From CALHKP01 sp963558075 (GTDB lineage Bacteria > Bacillota > Clostridia > Peptostreptococcales > Anaerovoracaceae): DNA of 64,000 nucleotides. The notes under the pieces are model-generated. The model did no database searches. It had not been told where the DNA came from and worked only from the letters and a program-made list of their open reading frames with translations. This document shows positions 18,000 to 25,950 of the stretch, piece after piece (the stretch's first letter is position 1; each line of letters begins with the position of its first letter). Location: positions 1-64,000 of the forward strand of contig CAUWFN010000011.1 of the NCBI GenBank assembly GCA_963558075.1, written 5' to 3'. The translations under genes were made by a program, and so were the position numbers.

Positions 18000-18269
18000 T
18001 TATTTTATGTTGTTTTTCTTCTGTTCCTGCAGTACTCTATATCTCTTCATAGCAGCACTGTTATTAGTTGAACGGTGTCTGACTCTGTGATTTAGAGCGT
18101 CGAATGCGCAAATATCTACGCAATACCCGCAGTTGATACAGAACAGGTATGCACTATGCTGTACTTCCGGGAAGCCGTCGTCTCTGATCTCGATTACTCC
18201 CATCGGACAAACTTCCGAGCATGCGCGACATTTGACACATTTATTTGTATCCGGAGAGATTAGTTTCAC
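18000..18269 (-). CDS. Two-[4Fe-4S] ferredoxin-like protein (FixX/CaiX type)
   Basis: Electron carrier with two cluster motifs: CVKCRACSEVCPMGV (about 11-25) and CINCGYCVDICAFDAL (about 44-59). 89 residues. The start codon is GTG at 18269 with AAAGGA upstream, giving MKLISPDTNKC. The family serves ETF:quinone-type or acyl-CoA redox pathways, and here it probably carries electrons for the neighbouring acyl-CoA dehydrogenase. Fourth gene of the cluster, followed by a terminator. Confidence 0.88.
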   Translation of the reverse strand: MKLISPDTNKCVKCRACSEVCPMGVIEIRDDGFPEVQHSAYLFCINCGYCVDICAFDALNHRVRHRSTNNSAAMKRYRVLQEQKKNNIK

Positions 18270-18331
18270 GATTAAATTCCTTTCTAATCTGTAACACCTG
18301 GACCTCTGATTTTATAGATACATTCAAATTA

Positions 18332-19531
18332 TTATGACTGATAAACTGCTCCGCTTTCTAGCAGTGCGTCTATTTTTTCGTCGTCATATCCTAGATTTTT
18401 TAATACATCTTTGCTCTGTGCTCCTGGGAAGCTTGCTGCTTCTGCATTCGGATTAACAGGCGTTTTGCTGAATCGAATTGGTGTATTAACTACTGTGAAC
18501 TCTCCTACTCCTGACTGAGAAACCTTTGTAATTACGTTTAGTTCATCGGTTTGCGGATTAGCGGTAAATTCAGCCAGGCTCTGTACTGCTGATGACGCAA
18601 TGCCCTTTTCACACAGCACCTTCTCGATTTCATATCTGCCTTTATCAGCAAACGCAGCCGCTACAACTTCTTTGAGCTCTTCGCTGTTTGCAACTCTTGC
18701 ATCGTTGTCTTTAAATCTGATATCGTCTGCTACTTCGCTTAGTCCCATTGCATCGCAGAATTCACGCCATTCCTCATCTGTTGTAACTGATACAACAACG
18801 TTGCCATCCTTAGTTTTGAATTCTCCGCTTGGGGCGTAGTGAGCCTCATGATTACCAGTTCTTGGTGAAAATTCTCCTGAAATAGAATGCTCTAAAACAG
18901 GTGATTCACACATATAGAATGCACAGTCAAGCATTGCAATGTCAACTCTTAGACCTTTGCCAGTCTTCTGCTTGTGAAGTAATGCCATTGACAGTCCTCT
19001 TAGTAGCTGAAGACCTGCCCATGTATCACATAGTGAGAATCCTGGTTTGATTGGTGCATCATCACCTGCTCCTGTCTGGCTTACAAGGCCGCTTCTTGCA
19101 GCAGCGATGATATCCATACATGGTAGATGTGACAGTGGACCATAAGTACCAAATCCTGAAATTGATCCGTAGATCAGGCCCGGATTAATTTTGATCATTT
19201 CTTCGTAGCCGATTCCGAGCTTTTCAAGAGTACCTGCCTTAAAGTTTTCAATTACAATATCTACGTCAGCAACGAGGTCCATAACAACCTTTTTGCCTTC
19301 TTCTGAACGCATATCGATAGCAATTCCTTTTTTGCCTCTATTGTACTGGCAAAAATATAAGCTAACGTCGTTCACATATGGACCGTACTCACGGGAGATG
19401 TCTCCGCTTCCCGGTCTTTCTACTTTTATAACCTCTGCTCCCATATCTGCAAGCATCATACCGCAGAATGGTGCAGCTAAAACCTGAGAAAAGTCAAGGA
19501 TTTTTATTCCTTCAAGAGGTCTGTTTTTCAT
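18332..19531 (-). CDS. Family III CoA transferase (CaiB/BaiF type), catalytic Asp present
   Basis: Transfers CoA between carboxylic acids through an enzyme-aspartyl intermediate. The 399 residues start LEGIKILDFSQVLAAPFCGMM, with GADVIKVE-like AEVIKVERP near 33-41 and NFKAGTLEKLG near 95-105. The catalytic Asp is seen in GFSLCDTWAGLQLLRG (about 163-178), followed by TGKGLRVDIAMLD. It is paired with a second paralogue 48 bp upstream that lacks this Asp. By context it could activate a betaine-like acid such as gamma-butyrobetaine or crotonobetaine; that substrate is inference. Confidence 0.9.
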   Translation of the reverse strand: MKNRPLEGIKILDFSQVLAAPFCGMMLADMGAEVIKVERPGSGDISREYGPYVNDVSLYFCQYNRGKKGIAIDMRSEEGKKVVMDLVADVDIVIENFKAGTLEKLGIGYEEMIKINPGLIYGSISGFGTYGPLSHLPCMDIIAAARSGLVSQTGAGDDAPIKPGFSLCDTWAGLQLLRGLSMALLHKQKTGKGLRVDIAMLDCAFYMCESPVLEHSISGEFSPRTGNHEAHYAPSGEFKTKDGNVVVSVTTDEEWREFCDAMGLSEVADDIRFKDNDARVANSEELKEVVAAAFADKGRYEIEKVLCEKGIASSAVQSLAEFTANPQTDELNVITKVSQSGVGEFTVVNTPIRFSKTPVNPNAEAASFPGAQSKDVLKNLGYDDEKIDALLESGAVYQS

Positions 19532-19578
19532 GCTTATACTCCTTAATATTATTTACTCATACGACAAAGCGTATTTCC

Positions 19579-20757
19579 TTAAATGATTCCTTTGCTCTGA
19601 AGCGCTTTCAGCTGTTCAGAATCAATATTTAAATTGCCATAGATTTCAGCATTATGCTGTCCAAGGCCAGGAGCAGGAACAAAATCCTCTTCAGCTTCGT
19701 TAGCAAACTTTACAGGTCTTCCCGGCATCTCAAGTTTTCCAAGCTGTGTATCATCAATAGATACAATCATATTTCTTTCATGCAGCTGAGGCTCTTCCAG
19801 AGCTTCTTTTGTTGTACTGCACATAGTTCCCGGTATAAGTGCGTTATCACAAATTGAAGCAATTTCCTGCATTGTATAATCTTTAAACAAGTCTTCAATT
19901 TTATCTCTCAGATCTCCAAAGTAGTGTAGTCCTCTTACTAAGTTGGAGCAGTATTTCTCATCAGTGTTCCACTCTGGGCGATTAAAGGCATCACAAAACT
20001 TTGCCCACTGTGCATCTGATGAAATTCCCATTGCCACATAGCCGTTGCTGCATTTTAGTATGTCATAAGGATTGATCAGAGGATGTGCGTTTCCTGTACG
20101 CATTGGGTCCTCACCTGTAGCTCCGTATGTAATTACCTTGTCCTCTGAAATAGCTATTACAGAACCGCATAGTGATGTTTCCACTAACTGACCTTCTCCT
20201 GTTTCCTTAGCGTGATAAATTGCAATGCAGACTGCGGATGCAAGGAAGCTTGCCGCATAATGCTCTGAGATTGAGAAACCTATTCTTGTTGGCGGATTTT
20301 CAGGAAATCCTGTGAAATGCATTACACCGCTCTTTGCCTGAGCAACAATGTCAGACTGTGGTGTCGCTGTTTCTGTGCCTGTTGAGCCATATGCAGAAAT
20401 ACGTCCATATACCAGTGATGGATTAACTGCTGACAGATCGTCATATCCTAAGCCGAGCTGTTCCATTGTTCCTGGAACAAAGTTCTCGATGATTGCATCT
20501 GAAGTTTCTACCAGTTTTTTGAAAATATCTTTACCTTCTGGAGTGTTAAGGTCTAATGTAATACTCTTTTTCCCACGATCACGATATATATGATGTGGGC
20601 TGGCACCATCTTTTAGTGGTGCCAGCCCACGGAGGGGATCTCCTCCGTCAGGTGATTCTATTTTGATTACTTCAGCTCCGTAGTCAGCCAGTTCCATCCC
20701 GCAGTAGCCGGAAAGTGCAGTTAAGTCGAGAATTCTTATTCCTTCTAAAGGTAACAT
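19579..20757 (-). CDS. Family III CoA transferase paralogue with Asp-to-Glu change
   Basis: Same fold and motifs as its neighbour: LEGIRILDLTALSGYCGMELADYG at the N-terminus, AEVIKIESPDGG, NFVPGTMEQLGLGYDD. At the catalytic position GFSISEHYAASFLAS has Glu where the family nucleophile is Asp, and this was confirmed at nucleotide level (GAG). 392 residues with no frame damage. It is probably either a subunit of a heteromeric transferase whose partner carries the active Asp, or a transferase with altered chemistry. Second gene of the cluster, 38 bp after the dehydrogenase. Confidence 0.88.
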   Translation of the reverse strand: MLPLEGIRILDLTALSGYCGMELADYGAEVIKIESPDGGDPLRGLAPLKDGASPHHIYRDRGKKSITLDLNTPEGKDIFKKLVETSDAIIENFVPGTMEQLGLGYDDLSAVNPSLVYGRISAYGSTGTETATPQSDIVAQAKSGVMHFTGFPENPPTRIGFSISEHYAASFLASAVCIAIYHAKETGEGQLVETSLCGSVIAISEDKVITYGATGEDPMRTGNAHPLINPYDILKCSNGYVAMGISSDAQWAKFCDAFNRPEWNTDEKYCSNLVRGLHYFGDLRDKIEDLFKDYTMQEIASICDNALIPGTMCSTTKEALEEPQLHERNMIVSIDDTQLGKLEMPGRPVKFANEAEEDFVPAPGLGQHNAEIYGNLNIDSEQLKALQSKGII

Positions 20758-20795
20758 GTAAACCTCCTGTTACTGTGAGACTTTTAACTCACGAT

Positions 20796-21977
20796 TTATT
20801 TTTCGTATTCCCAGCCTGTGTAGATTTCTACGCCACGTTTTTTGATCTGTCCGCCAATAACGTTACGCTGAATTTCTGAAGTTCCTTCCCAGATTCTGTC
20901 TACTCTAGTGTCTCTCCATAGTCTTTCAACTGGGTTTTCTCTCATGTAGCCACGTCCGCCTAGGATCTGTACACCCATGTCGCAAACTCTGCCAACCATT
21001 TCTGAGCAGTATAGCTTGATAGCTGATGTTCTAGCATGCTTTAGCTTTCTGTCAGTGATTGTGTTTGAAATTTCCCAGCATACTCTGTATAGTAAGCTCT
21101 TTGCAGCCATGATATCCATAGTCATGTCTACTAGCATGTGTTCGATAACCTGGTAGTCTCTGATAACGCCAGTTCCCTGAACTCTTGTTGCTGCCCATTC
21201 GTTAGCTACGTCTAGAACTCTTTCTGCTCCACCAACGCATCTTGCAGCGATACCTAGTCTAGCTTCTACGAACCAGTCTTTTGTTAGGTTGAATCCGTCA
21301 CCGATGTTTCCTAGCATCTTTGATTCGTCAACTACTACATCTTCGAATACGAATTCTGGGTGCTTGAATGCGAAGTGGTGAGTGAATTCTGGAGTTCTCT
21401 TGATGCTTACGCCAGGAGCATCCTTTTCTACGAAGAATACAGTTGCTTTGTCTGGATCTCCATCAAGGTGAGTGTGAACTAGTAAGAAGTCAGCGATGTT
21501 ACCAACTGTTACATACCATTTTTCACCGTTGATTTTGTAACCACCGTCACATTTTTCTGAAGTAGTTAGACACATTGTTGGGTCTGAACCAGCATCAGCT
21601 TCTGTGATTGCGTATGCATCTCTACGTTTGCACTGGTTAGCAGGAATCAGATATTCTTCGATCTGTTCCTGAGTACCGAATTTCATTGGGAATGATGGCT
21701 GTGGTACAGCGTCCCAGATAGCACCAGTTGATTTACCTAGCTGTTCTGAAACTAGCATCTGTTCGAATAATGTTAGGCCCTGTCCGCCGTGTTCCTTTGA
21801 ATGGTTAGTTGCGTTGAATCCCCATTCCATAACCTGTCCATTGATGTACTTGTGGCTTTCTGGTGTTAGACCGTTGTTTTCTTCAACTTCCATTTCATAA
21901 GGGAATAGTACTTCCTCTGTGAACTGTCTAGCCTTTTCCTGTAACGCGCGATGTTCCTTGCTTAGTGTGAAATCCAT
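20796..21977 (-). CDS. Acyl-CoA dehydrogenase (CaiA-like)
   Basis: FAD-dependent acyl-CoA oxidoreductase. The 393 residues contain the FAD/substrate loop YAITEADAGSDP (about 126-137), YKINGEKWYVTVGNIADF, the C-terminal QILGGRGYMRENPVERLWRDTRV, and the active-site Glu in WEGTSEIQRNVIG (about 365-377). GAAAGGAGA precedes the ATG. It is the promoter-proximal gene of the cluster. In the E. coli carnitine pathway CaiA reduces crotonobetainyl-CoA; in gamma-butyrobetaine users a related enzyme oxidises gamma-butyrobetainyl-CoA. Direction and substrate here are open. Confidence 0.93.
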   Translation of the reverse strand: MDFTLSKEHRALQEKARQFTEEVLFPYEMEVEENNGLTPESHKYINGQVMEWGFNATNHSKEHGGQGLTLFEQMLVSEQLGKSTGAIWDAVPQPSFPMKFGTQEQIEEYLIPANQCKRRDAYAITEADAGSDPTMCLTTSEKCDGGYKINGEKWYVTVGNIADFLLVHTHLDGDPDKATVFFVEKDAPGVSIKRTPEFTHHFAFKHPEFVFEDVVVDESKMLGNIGDGFNLTKDWFVEARLGIAARCVGGAERVLDVANEWAATRVQGTGVIRDYQVIEHMLVDMTMDIMAAKSLLYRVCWEISNTITDRKLKHARTSAIKLYCSEMVGRVCDMGVQILGGRGYMRENPVERLWRDTRVDRIWEGTSEIQRNVIGGQIKKRGVEIYTGWEYEK

Positions 21978-22001
21978 TTTTTAAATCTCCTTTCTTTTAT
22001 T

Positions 22002-22016
22002 GCCGATGTTCGGCAG
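22002..22016. repeat. Short hairpin in the leader of the acyl-CoA gene cluster
   Basis: TGCCGA-ACA-TCGGCA lies in the 5' leader, about 25 bases before the acyl-CoA dehydrogenase start. It may be a regulator site or mRNA hairpin. Confidence 0.4.
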
Positions 22017-22066
22017 CAACCATTTTTTTGTATGTCGTTTTTTTTAATGGTTTATTTTATATTCAC

Positions 22067-22095
22067 ATTATATTCAACTATGTCACAGTATTCAA
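22067..22095 (-). promoter_or_regulatory. Promoter of the acyl-CoA/CoA-transferase cluster
   Basis: Leftward TTGAAT (22090-22095), 17 bases, TATAAT (22067-22072). This gives a leader of about 80 bases before the dehydrogenase ATG. Confidence 0.75.
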
Positions 22096-22419
22096 ATGCT
22101 TTGTCCATACCTTTTTTTCTAAATATTTTCAAAAAATCCTCTAAGCTTGTATTTCCAACGCTTACAGCTTCGTTTATTTTCTCTTTTTGTTGAATATTTA
22201 TGTGGTATTTTGTAGTTTTTAATGTGTTTTTTTCATAAAAGAAAAATATTTTTCACAACTCATATTGTTTTTTCTTACTGAATTATCTGTTCAAAAGTGT
22301 TTTTGAACTACGTTCAGTTACAAAGCACCTTATCTGAAGTTTCCAATTTTTGTTTATTTTTAGACTTTTTTAACAACAGTTTGATCAAAAAAAGAAAAAG
22401 AAAAAAACATAAAAATGTA
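22096..22419. other. AT-rich intergenic region
   Basis: No supported gene between the two divergent promoters. Poly-A/T-rich sequence only; a plus-strand open frame at 22297-22533 spans the next promoter and has no ribosome binding site. Confidence 0.55.
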
Positions 22420-22637
22420 TTGACATTTATACAAAATAGTACTATCCTTGATTACGGTATTCGGGAGGGCATGAAATTCCAGAGAATTTCACTGATAGCC
22501 GCATCCGGTTTTCCCCCTCGATACTCACTATAATTTAAGTTAGGTAACGGTGAGAGGTACTCAATGTCTTCTCATCTTTTTTAGTGCAGTCACGCAGGCT
22601 GCCAGTAAGTGTTATTTATAAGAGGAGGGTATTTAAT
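22420..22637 (+). promoter_or_regulatory. Promoter and 190-base structured leader of the exported-protein gene
   Basis: TTGACA (22420-22425), 17 bases, TATCCT (22443-22448). The leader holds a perfect hairpin GAAATTC-CAGA-GAATTTC (22473-22490) enclosed by GGGAGGG/CCCCCTC, and ends with GAGGAGG before the ATG. I could not match it to a known riboswitch class. Confidence 0.55.
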
Positions 22638-23108
22638 ATGAAGTTTAAGAAAATGAGTTTAAAAATGTGGCTTATCCCTGCTATCATTATTTTAGCTATG
22701 ACAGCAGTAGGTGTAGCGAGAACATGTAGTGCATCAGTTGGATCTTGCAATGCTCCTAAGGATGCTACAGTGCCAGAAATCGTGGAAAGCTATTTCCCAA
22801 ATGTACATGTAAGATATAACGAATGTACAAATGAGCTAAACTTTACTGTAAACAGCTTAAAAGTAGCAGGTAGAGATGTAGCATACAGCTTCTACAGCAA
22901 CAGACTTGTAAACTGCATCAAAGACATCCGTGAAAATCATCCTGAAGTTGTAATCAACAAGGTTGCAATTGAAAGTGCAAACGTTCCAAACATCCTAGTA
23001 TGTGACTTTGATATGGATAAGGTTAAAAGTGTCGATGACTGGGATTCATTCGACATGAACAAAATCTCAGATATCTGCAGCACATACAAAGACTGCAAAA
23101 TGCTGTAA
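22638..23108 (+). CDS. Cysteine-containing exported protein of unknown function
   Basis: Not recognised. The 156 residues begin with a basic region and one hydrophobic segment (LWLIPAIIILAMTAVGVA-like, about 10-28), suggesting a secreted or membrane-anchored protein. Seven cysteines are spread over the rest, which could form disulfides outside the cell. The ATG at 22638 is preferred because GAGGAGG precedes it; an upstream GTG at 22584 lies in the leader. It stands alone between a promoter and a terminator. Confidence 0.7.
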   Translation: MKFKKMSLKMWLIPAIIILAMTAVGVARTCSASVGSCNAPKDATVPEIVESYFPNVHVRYNECTNELNFTVNSLKVAGRDVAYSFYSNRLVNCIKDIRENHPEVVINKVAIESANVPNILVCDFDMDKVKSVDDWDSFDMNKISDICSTYKDCKML

Positions 23109-23154
23109 AATTCGCCAAGATAAAATTTGATAAAACTAAATGCGATAATAAAAG

Positions 23155-23190
23155 AAGAAACAGGTAAGCAAATTACCTGTTTCTTTTTAT
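23155..23190 (+). terminator. Terminator of the exported-protein gene
   Basis: GAAACAGGTAA (23157-23167) pairs with TTACCTGTTTC (23173-23183), followed by TTTTTATG. Confidence 0.8.
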
Positions 23191-23203
23191 GTGTATACAA
23201 ACT

Positions 23204-24196
23204 CTATTGTTCCTGTTTTATACCAATCTGATAAAGTGCATTTGCCCAGGAGCTGCACTCTTCAATTAGAGCTTTACGCATTTCAGCTGGAACCTGTGTT
23301 TTGTCCGGTACGTATCCAAGTTCATCAATAAGCTTACTGAGCTCTTCTAGATACGCTATGACCTTCTCAGACGGTTCTACAAGCTTGTAGTAGCAGTTTC
23401 TGATGTTCATGCTATGCTTCTTTCGGTTCATGTCCTTTCTATGGTCAACATAGTACCTTTCGAATGGGTGTATTCTCACAACAGGCTCAAGGTCTACCTG
23501 ATACAAAACGCTTCTCCAAGAGCCAAATTCCTCAAGCAGAGGCTTCTTTATCTTATCATCTACCTCTGTATGCATAGGTGATCGTCCTAGCTCAACAGCC
23601 TTATTTTTAACAAAATCGAGCTTTTCCCTTATCCCTGCATCTACAATTTCTTTTTTCTCCAAAGTTTCCTTGCCTATTTGTTCACAGTCTATGCCAGATG
23701 CCCTCAGCGCTTCACCCCATGAACCAAAAAATCGTTTTACTCGTTTTGATAGCTTCGGATATTTTCTCGGATGAGGTATATGTCCAAGTTCTTCTGTAAG
23801 TGCCCTCAGATCCTCTAATACAGCCTCGCACTCTAAGTTGTCCTTTTCTATTTCATCAAAGGATTTACCGCCGCTTCCTGCACCCTTTGCAAGACCTGCA
23901 AGCTCAAGAGCATGAGGCCACTTCCTGAATCTCTCTTTGATAAATGATCTAAGCGCCCAGAAAACCTCTCCCTGCGAAGGCGAGTGATTAAGAAGCAGTG
24001 AGACATCCTTTAGCATCGAAAGAAGCTCCTCGTCTGTAAAGGATTTGTATAATACCCTTCCTGCCTCTGTCTTTAGAGAAAAGCTCTGATATACATCTGA
24101 CTCTTCCTCATATTTCATATATTTACAGTCATTCTCTTTGCCTGAATGCTCCATGGCAAGTTTTCTAAATGTCTGACTGTCGAGCATTCTATTCAT
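23204..24196 (-). CDS. Protein with four homing-endonuclease-associated (HNHR-like) repeats
   Basis: The 330 residues are built from four copies of a helical unit of about 45 residues with the pattern L..L....G..P ... F.SW..AL...G: around residues 40-85 (SPSQGEV...RKWPHALELAG), 110-155 (GHIPHPRKYP...FGSWGEALRASG), 190-235 (GRSPMHTEV...FGSWRSVLYQVD) and 290-329 (GYVPDKTQV...CSSWANALYQIG). This pattern resembles the homing-endonuclease-associated repeat, thought to bind DNA. No nuclease motif is visible, so it may be a free-standing DNA-binding protein. It reads leftward from beside a 93-bp tandem repeat. Confidence 0.7.
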   Translation of the reverse strand: MNRMLDSQTFRKLAMEHSGKENDCKYMKYEEESDVYQSFSLKTEAGRVLYKSFTDEELLSMLKDVSLLLNHSPSQGEVFWALRSFIKERFRKWPHALELAGLAKGAGSGGKSFDEIEKDNLECEAVLEDLRALTEELGHIPHPRKYPKLSKRVKRFFGSWGEALRASGIDCEQIGKETLEKKEIVDAGIREKLDFVKNKAVELGRSPMHTEVDDKIKKPLLEEFGSWRSVLYQVDLEPVVRIHPFERYYVDHRKDMNRKKHSMNIRNCYYKLVEPSEKVIAYLEELSKLIDELGYVPDKTQVPAEMRKALIEECSSWANALYQIGIKQEQ

Positions 24197-24262
24197 ATAT
24201 TTTCCTTTCCACTATGCGATAGCTCTATAAACTACCAAAGATGCTCCTAGCTTCAAATCAAT

Positions 24263-24500
24263 AAAAGCATAAGGAGTTTCATCGATTCTCTACGCTTCCC
24301 GTGACAACTCCATTTTACGACTTGCGGCTTGCCAATCGCTTTGCTCTTGGGCCGCAAAAGCATAAGGAGTTTCATCGATTCTCTACGTTCATCGTGACAA
24401 CTCCATTTTACGACTTGCGGCTTGCCAATCGCTTTGCTCTTGGGCCGCAAAAGCATAAGGAGTTTCATCGATTCTCTACGTTCATCGTGACAACTCCATT
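24263..24500. repeat. 93-bp tandem repeat, about 2.6 copies, each with two hairpins
   Basis: Copies begin at 24263, 24356 and 24449 (partial) with AAAAGCATAAGGAGTTTC. Copies two and three match over the compared length; copy one differs by a few bases. Each unit has GGAGTT...AACTCC with CGAT/ATCG inside, and TTGCGGC...GCCGCAA with CCAA/TTGG inside. Unit length is a multiple of three, so both strands stay open by chance. It sits between the rplQ terminator and the HNHR-repeat gene. Confidence 0.9.
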
Positions 24501-24539
24501 ATATCACAATTAAGTGTGGTTTCTCTATATTTGGGGATT

Positions 24540-24570
24540 AAAAAACCGTGTCTGGTTAGACACGGTTTTG
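24540..24570 (-). terminator. Terminator of the ribosomal protein operon after rplQ
   Basis: Perfect stem AAAACCGTGTCT (24542-24553) with AGACACGGTTTT around GGTT; leftward a T-run follows. Confidence 0.9.
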
Positions 24571-24583
24571 TTTGTTTATTTGA

Positions 24584-24925
24584 TTAAACTAGTTCTAGGA
24601 AAACTACTTCAGCGCAATCTCCTCTACGAGGTCCTAGCTTAAGAATTCTAGTGTATCCACCGTTTCTATCAGCGTATTTAGGAGCGATTTCGTCAAATAG
24701 TTTAGTTACAACTGATTCATCATATATGTAGCCTAGCACCTGTCTTCTTGCGTGAAGATCACCGCGCTTTGCTAATGTAATAAGCTTTTCAGCTTCTCTT
24801 CTAGCTTCCTTAGCTCTGCAGTCTGTTGTTGAGATTCTACCTTCTCTGAACAGGTCAGTTACAAGGTTTCTTAACATAGCTTTTCTGTGAGCTGTTGGTC
24901 TGCCCAGTTTTCTGTATCCTGGCAT
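24584..24925 (-). CDS. rplQ: 50S ribosomal protein L17
   Basis: Binds 23S rRNA on the solvent side of the large subunit near the tunnel exit. Standard 113 residues with N-terminal RKLGRPTAHRKAMLRNL and C-terminal GPRRGDCAEVVFLELV. Last gene of the alpha segment, 31 bp after rpoA, followed by a terminator. In many Firmicutes ecfA-ecfT-truA come next; here they do not. Confidence 0.98.
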   Translation of the reverse strand: MPGYRKLGRPTAHRKAMLRNLVTDLFREGRISTTDCRAKEARREAEKLITLAKRGDLHARRQVLGYIYDESVVTKLFDEIAPKYADRNGGYTRILKLGPRRGDCAEVVFLELV

Positions 24926-24956
24926 ATCGAGTCTCCTTTCTTATATTGTATGCTAC

Positions 24957-25901
24957 TTAATCATCACTAGGTCTTAGTCCAAGTCCTAGTTCTTCTAGTT
25001 TTGCCTTTACTTCGTCAAGAGATTTCTTACCAAGGTTTCTAACCTTCATCATGTCCTCTTCACTACGTTCAGTAAGTTCTTCTACTGTATTAATTGAAGC
25101 TCTCTTCAGGCAGTTGAATGATCTAACTGAAAGTTCAAGCTCTTCGATAGTCATCTCTAATGCTTTTTCTTTCTGATCTTCTTCTTTTTCAACCATAATT
25201 TCGAGATTGTCAGCTGCATCATCTAGCTGGATGAATAGGTTAAGGTGTTCCTGCATGATTTTTGCACCAATTGAAACGCCTTCTTCCGGTGAAATTGATC
25301 CGTCTGTTTCAATTTCAAGGATCAGCTTATCATAGTCAGTAACCTGACCTACTCTTGTATTTTCTACAGTGTAGTTAACTTTCTTCACTGGTGTAAAGAT
25401 TGAGTCCACTGGAATTACTGAGATAGGTGTGTTCTCTGTCTTGTTCTGATCTGCTGGAACGTAACCTCTGCCTCTGGCAATGTTAATCTCCATAATTAAA
25501 GTTGCATTTTCCTCAAGAGTTGCTATACGGTGATCAAGATTGAAAATCTCAATGTCTGAATCACCAATAATATCAGCTGCTGTTACAACCTTAGGTCCTA
25601 CAGCATTGATAATTACTCTCTTCGTACTCTCACCGTTTAATCTAATAGCGAGTTTTTTCAGGTTAAGAATGATTTCTGTTACATCCTCTTTTACCCCTGG
25701 CATTGTTGAAAACTCATGAAGTATTCCGTCGATTTTGATTGATGTCACAGCTGCACCTGGAAGTGAGCTTAGAAGAATTCTTCTCATGCAGTTTCCAAGT
25801 GTTGTACCATAACCTCTTTCGAGAGGTTCTACTACAAATTTGCCATAAGTACCATCTTCACTAACAGTCTTTGATATTGTTGGTTTTTCTATTTCTATCA
25901 C
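24957..25901 (-). CDS. rpoA: RNA polymerase subunit alpha
   Basis: Dimerising scaffold of RNA polymerase. The 314 residues have the N-terminal assembly domain (GYGTTLGNCMRRILLSSLPG, about 29-48), a linker rich in Glu/Lys (about 225-245) and the C-terminal helix-hairpin-helix domain that contacts UP elements and activators (RNLGKKSLDEVKAKLEELGL). Lies between rpsD and rplQ as usual. Confidence 0.98.
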   Translation of the reverse strand: MIEIEKPTISKTVSEDGTYGKFVVEPLERGYGTTLGNCMRRILLSSLPGAAVTSIKIDGILHEFSTMPGVKEDVTEIILNLKKLAIRLNGESTKRVIINAVGPKVVTAADIIGDSDIEIFNLDHRIATLEENATLIMEINIARGRGYVPADQNKTENTPISVIPVDSIFTPVKKVNYTVENTRVGQVTDYDKLILEIETDGSISPEEGVSIGAKIMQEHLNLFIQLDDAADNLEIMVEKEEDQKEKALEMTIEELELSVRSFNCLKRASINTVEELTERSEEDMMKVRNLGKKSLDEVKAKLEELGLGLRPSDD

Positions 25902-25950
25902 TCAAAACCCTCCTTTTCTACCTAGTAATAATAACGGTTAACCTATATTA

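Noticed and set aside
22297..22533. 78-codon open frame on the plus strand
   Set aside because: It runs through a clear promoter and leader, has no ribosome binding site and has biased AT-rich content.
24253..24513. Open frames on both strands over the 93-bp repeat
   Set aside because: The repeat length is a multiple of three, so open frames arise by chance; no ribosome binding sites.
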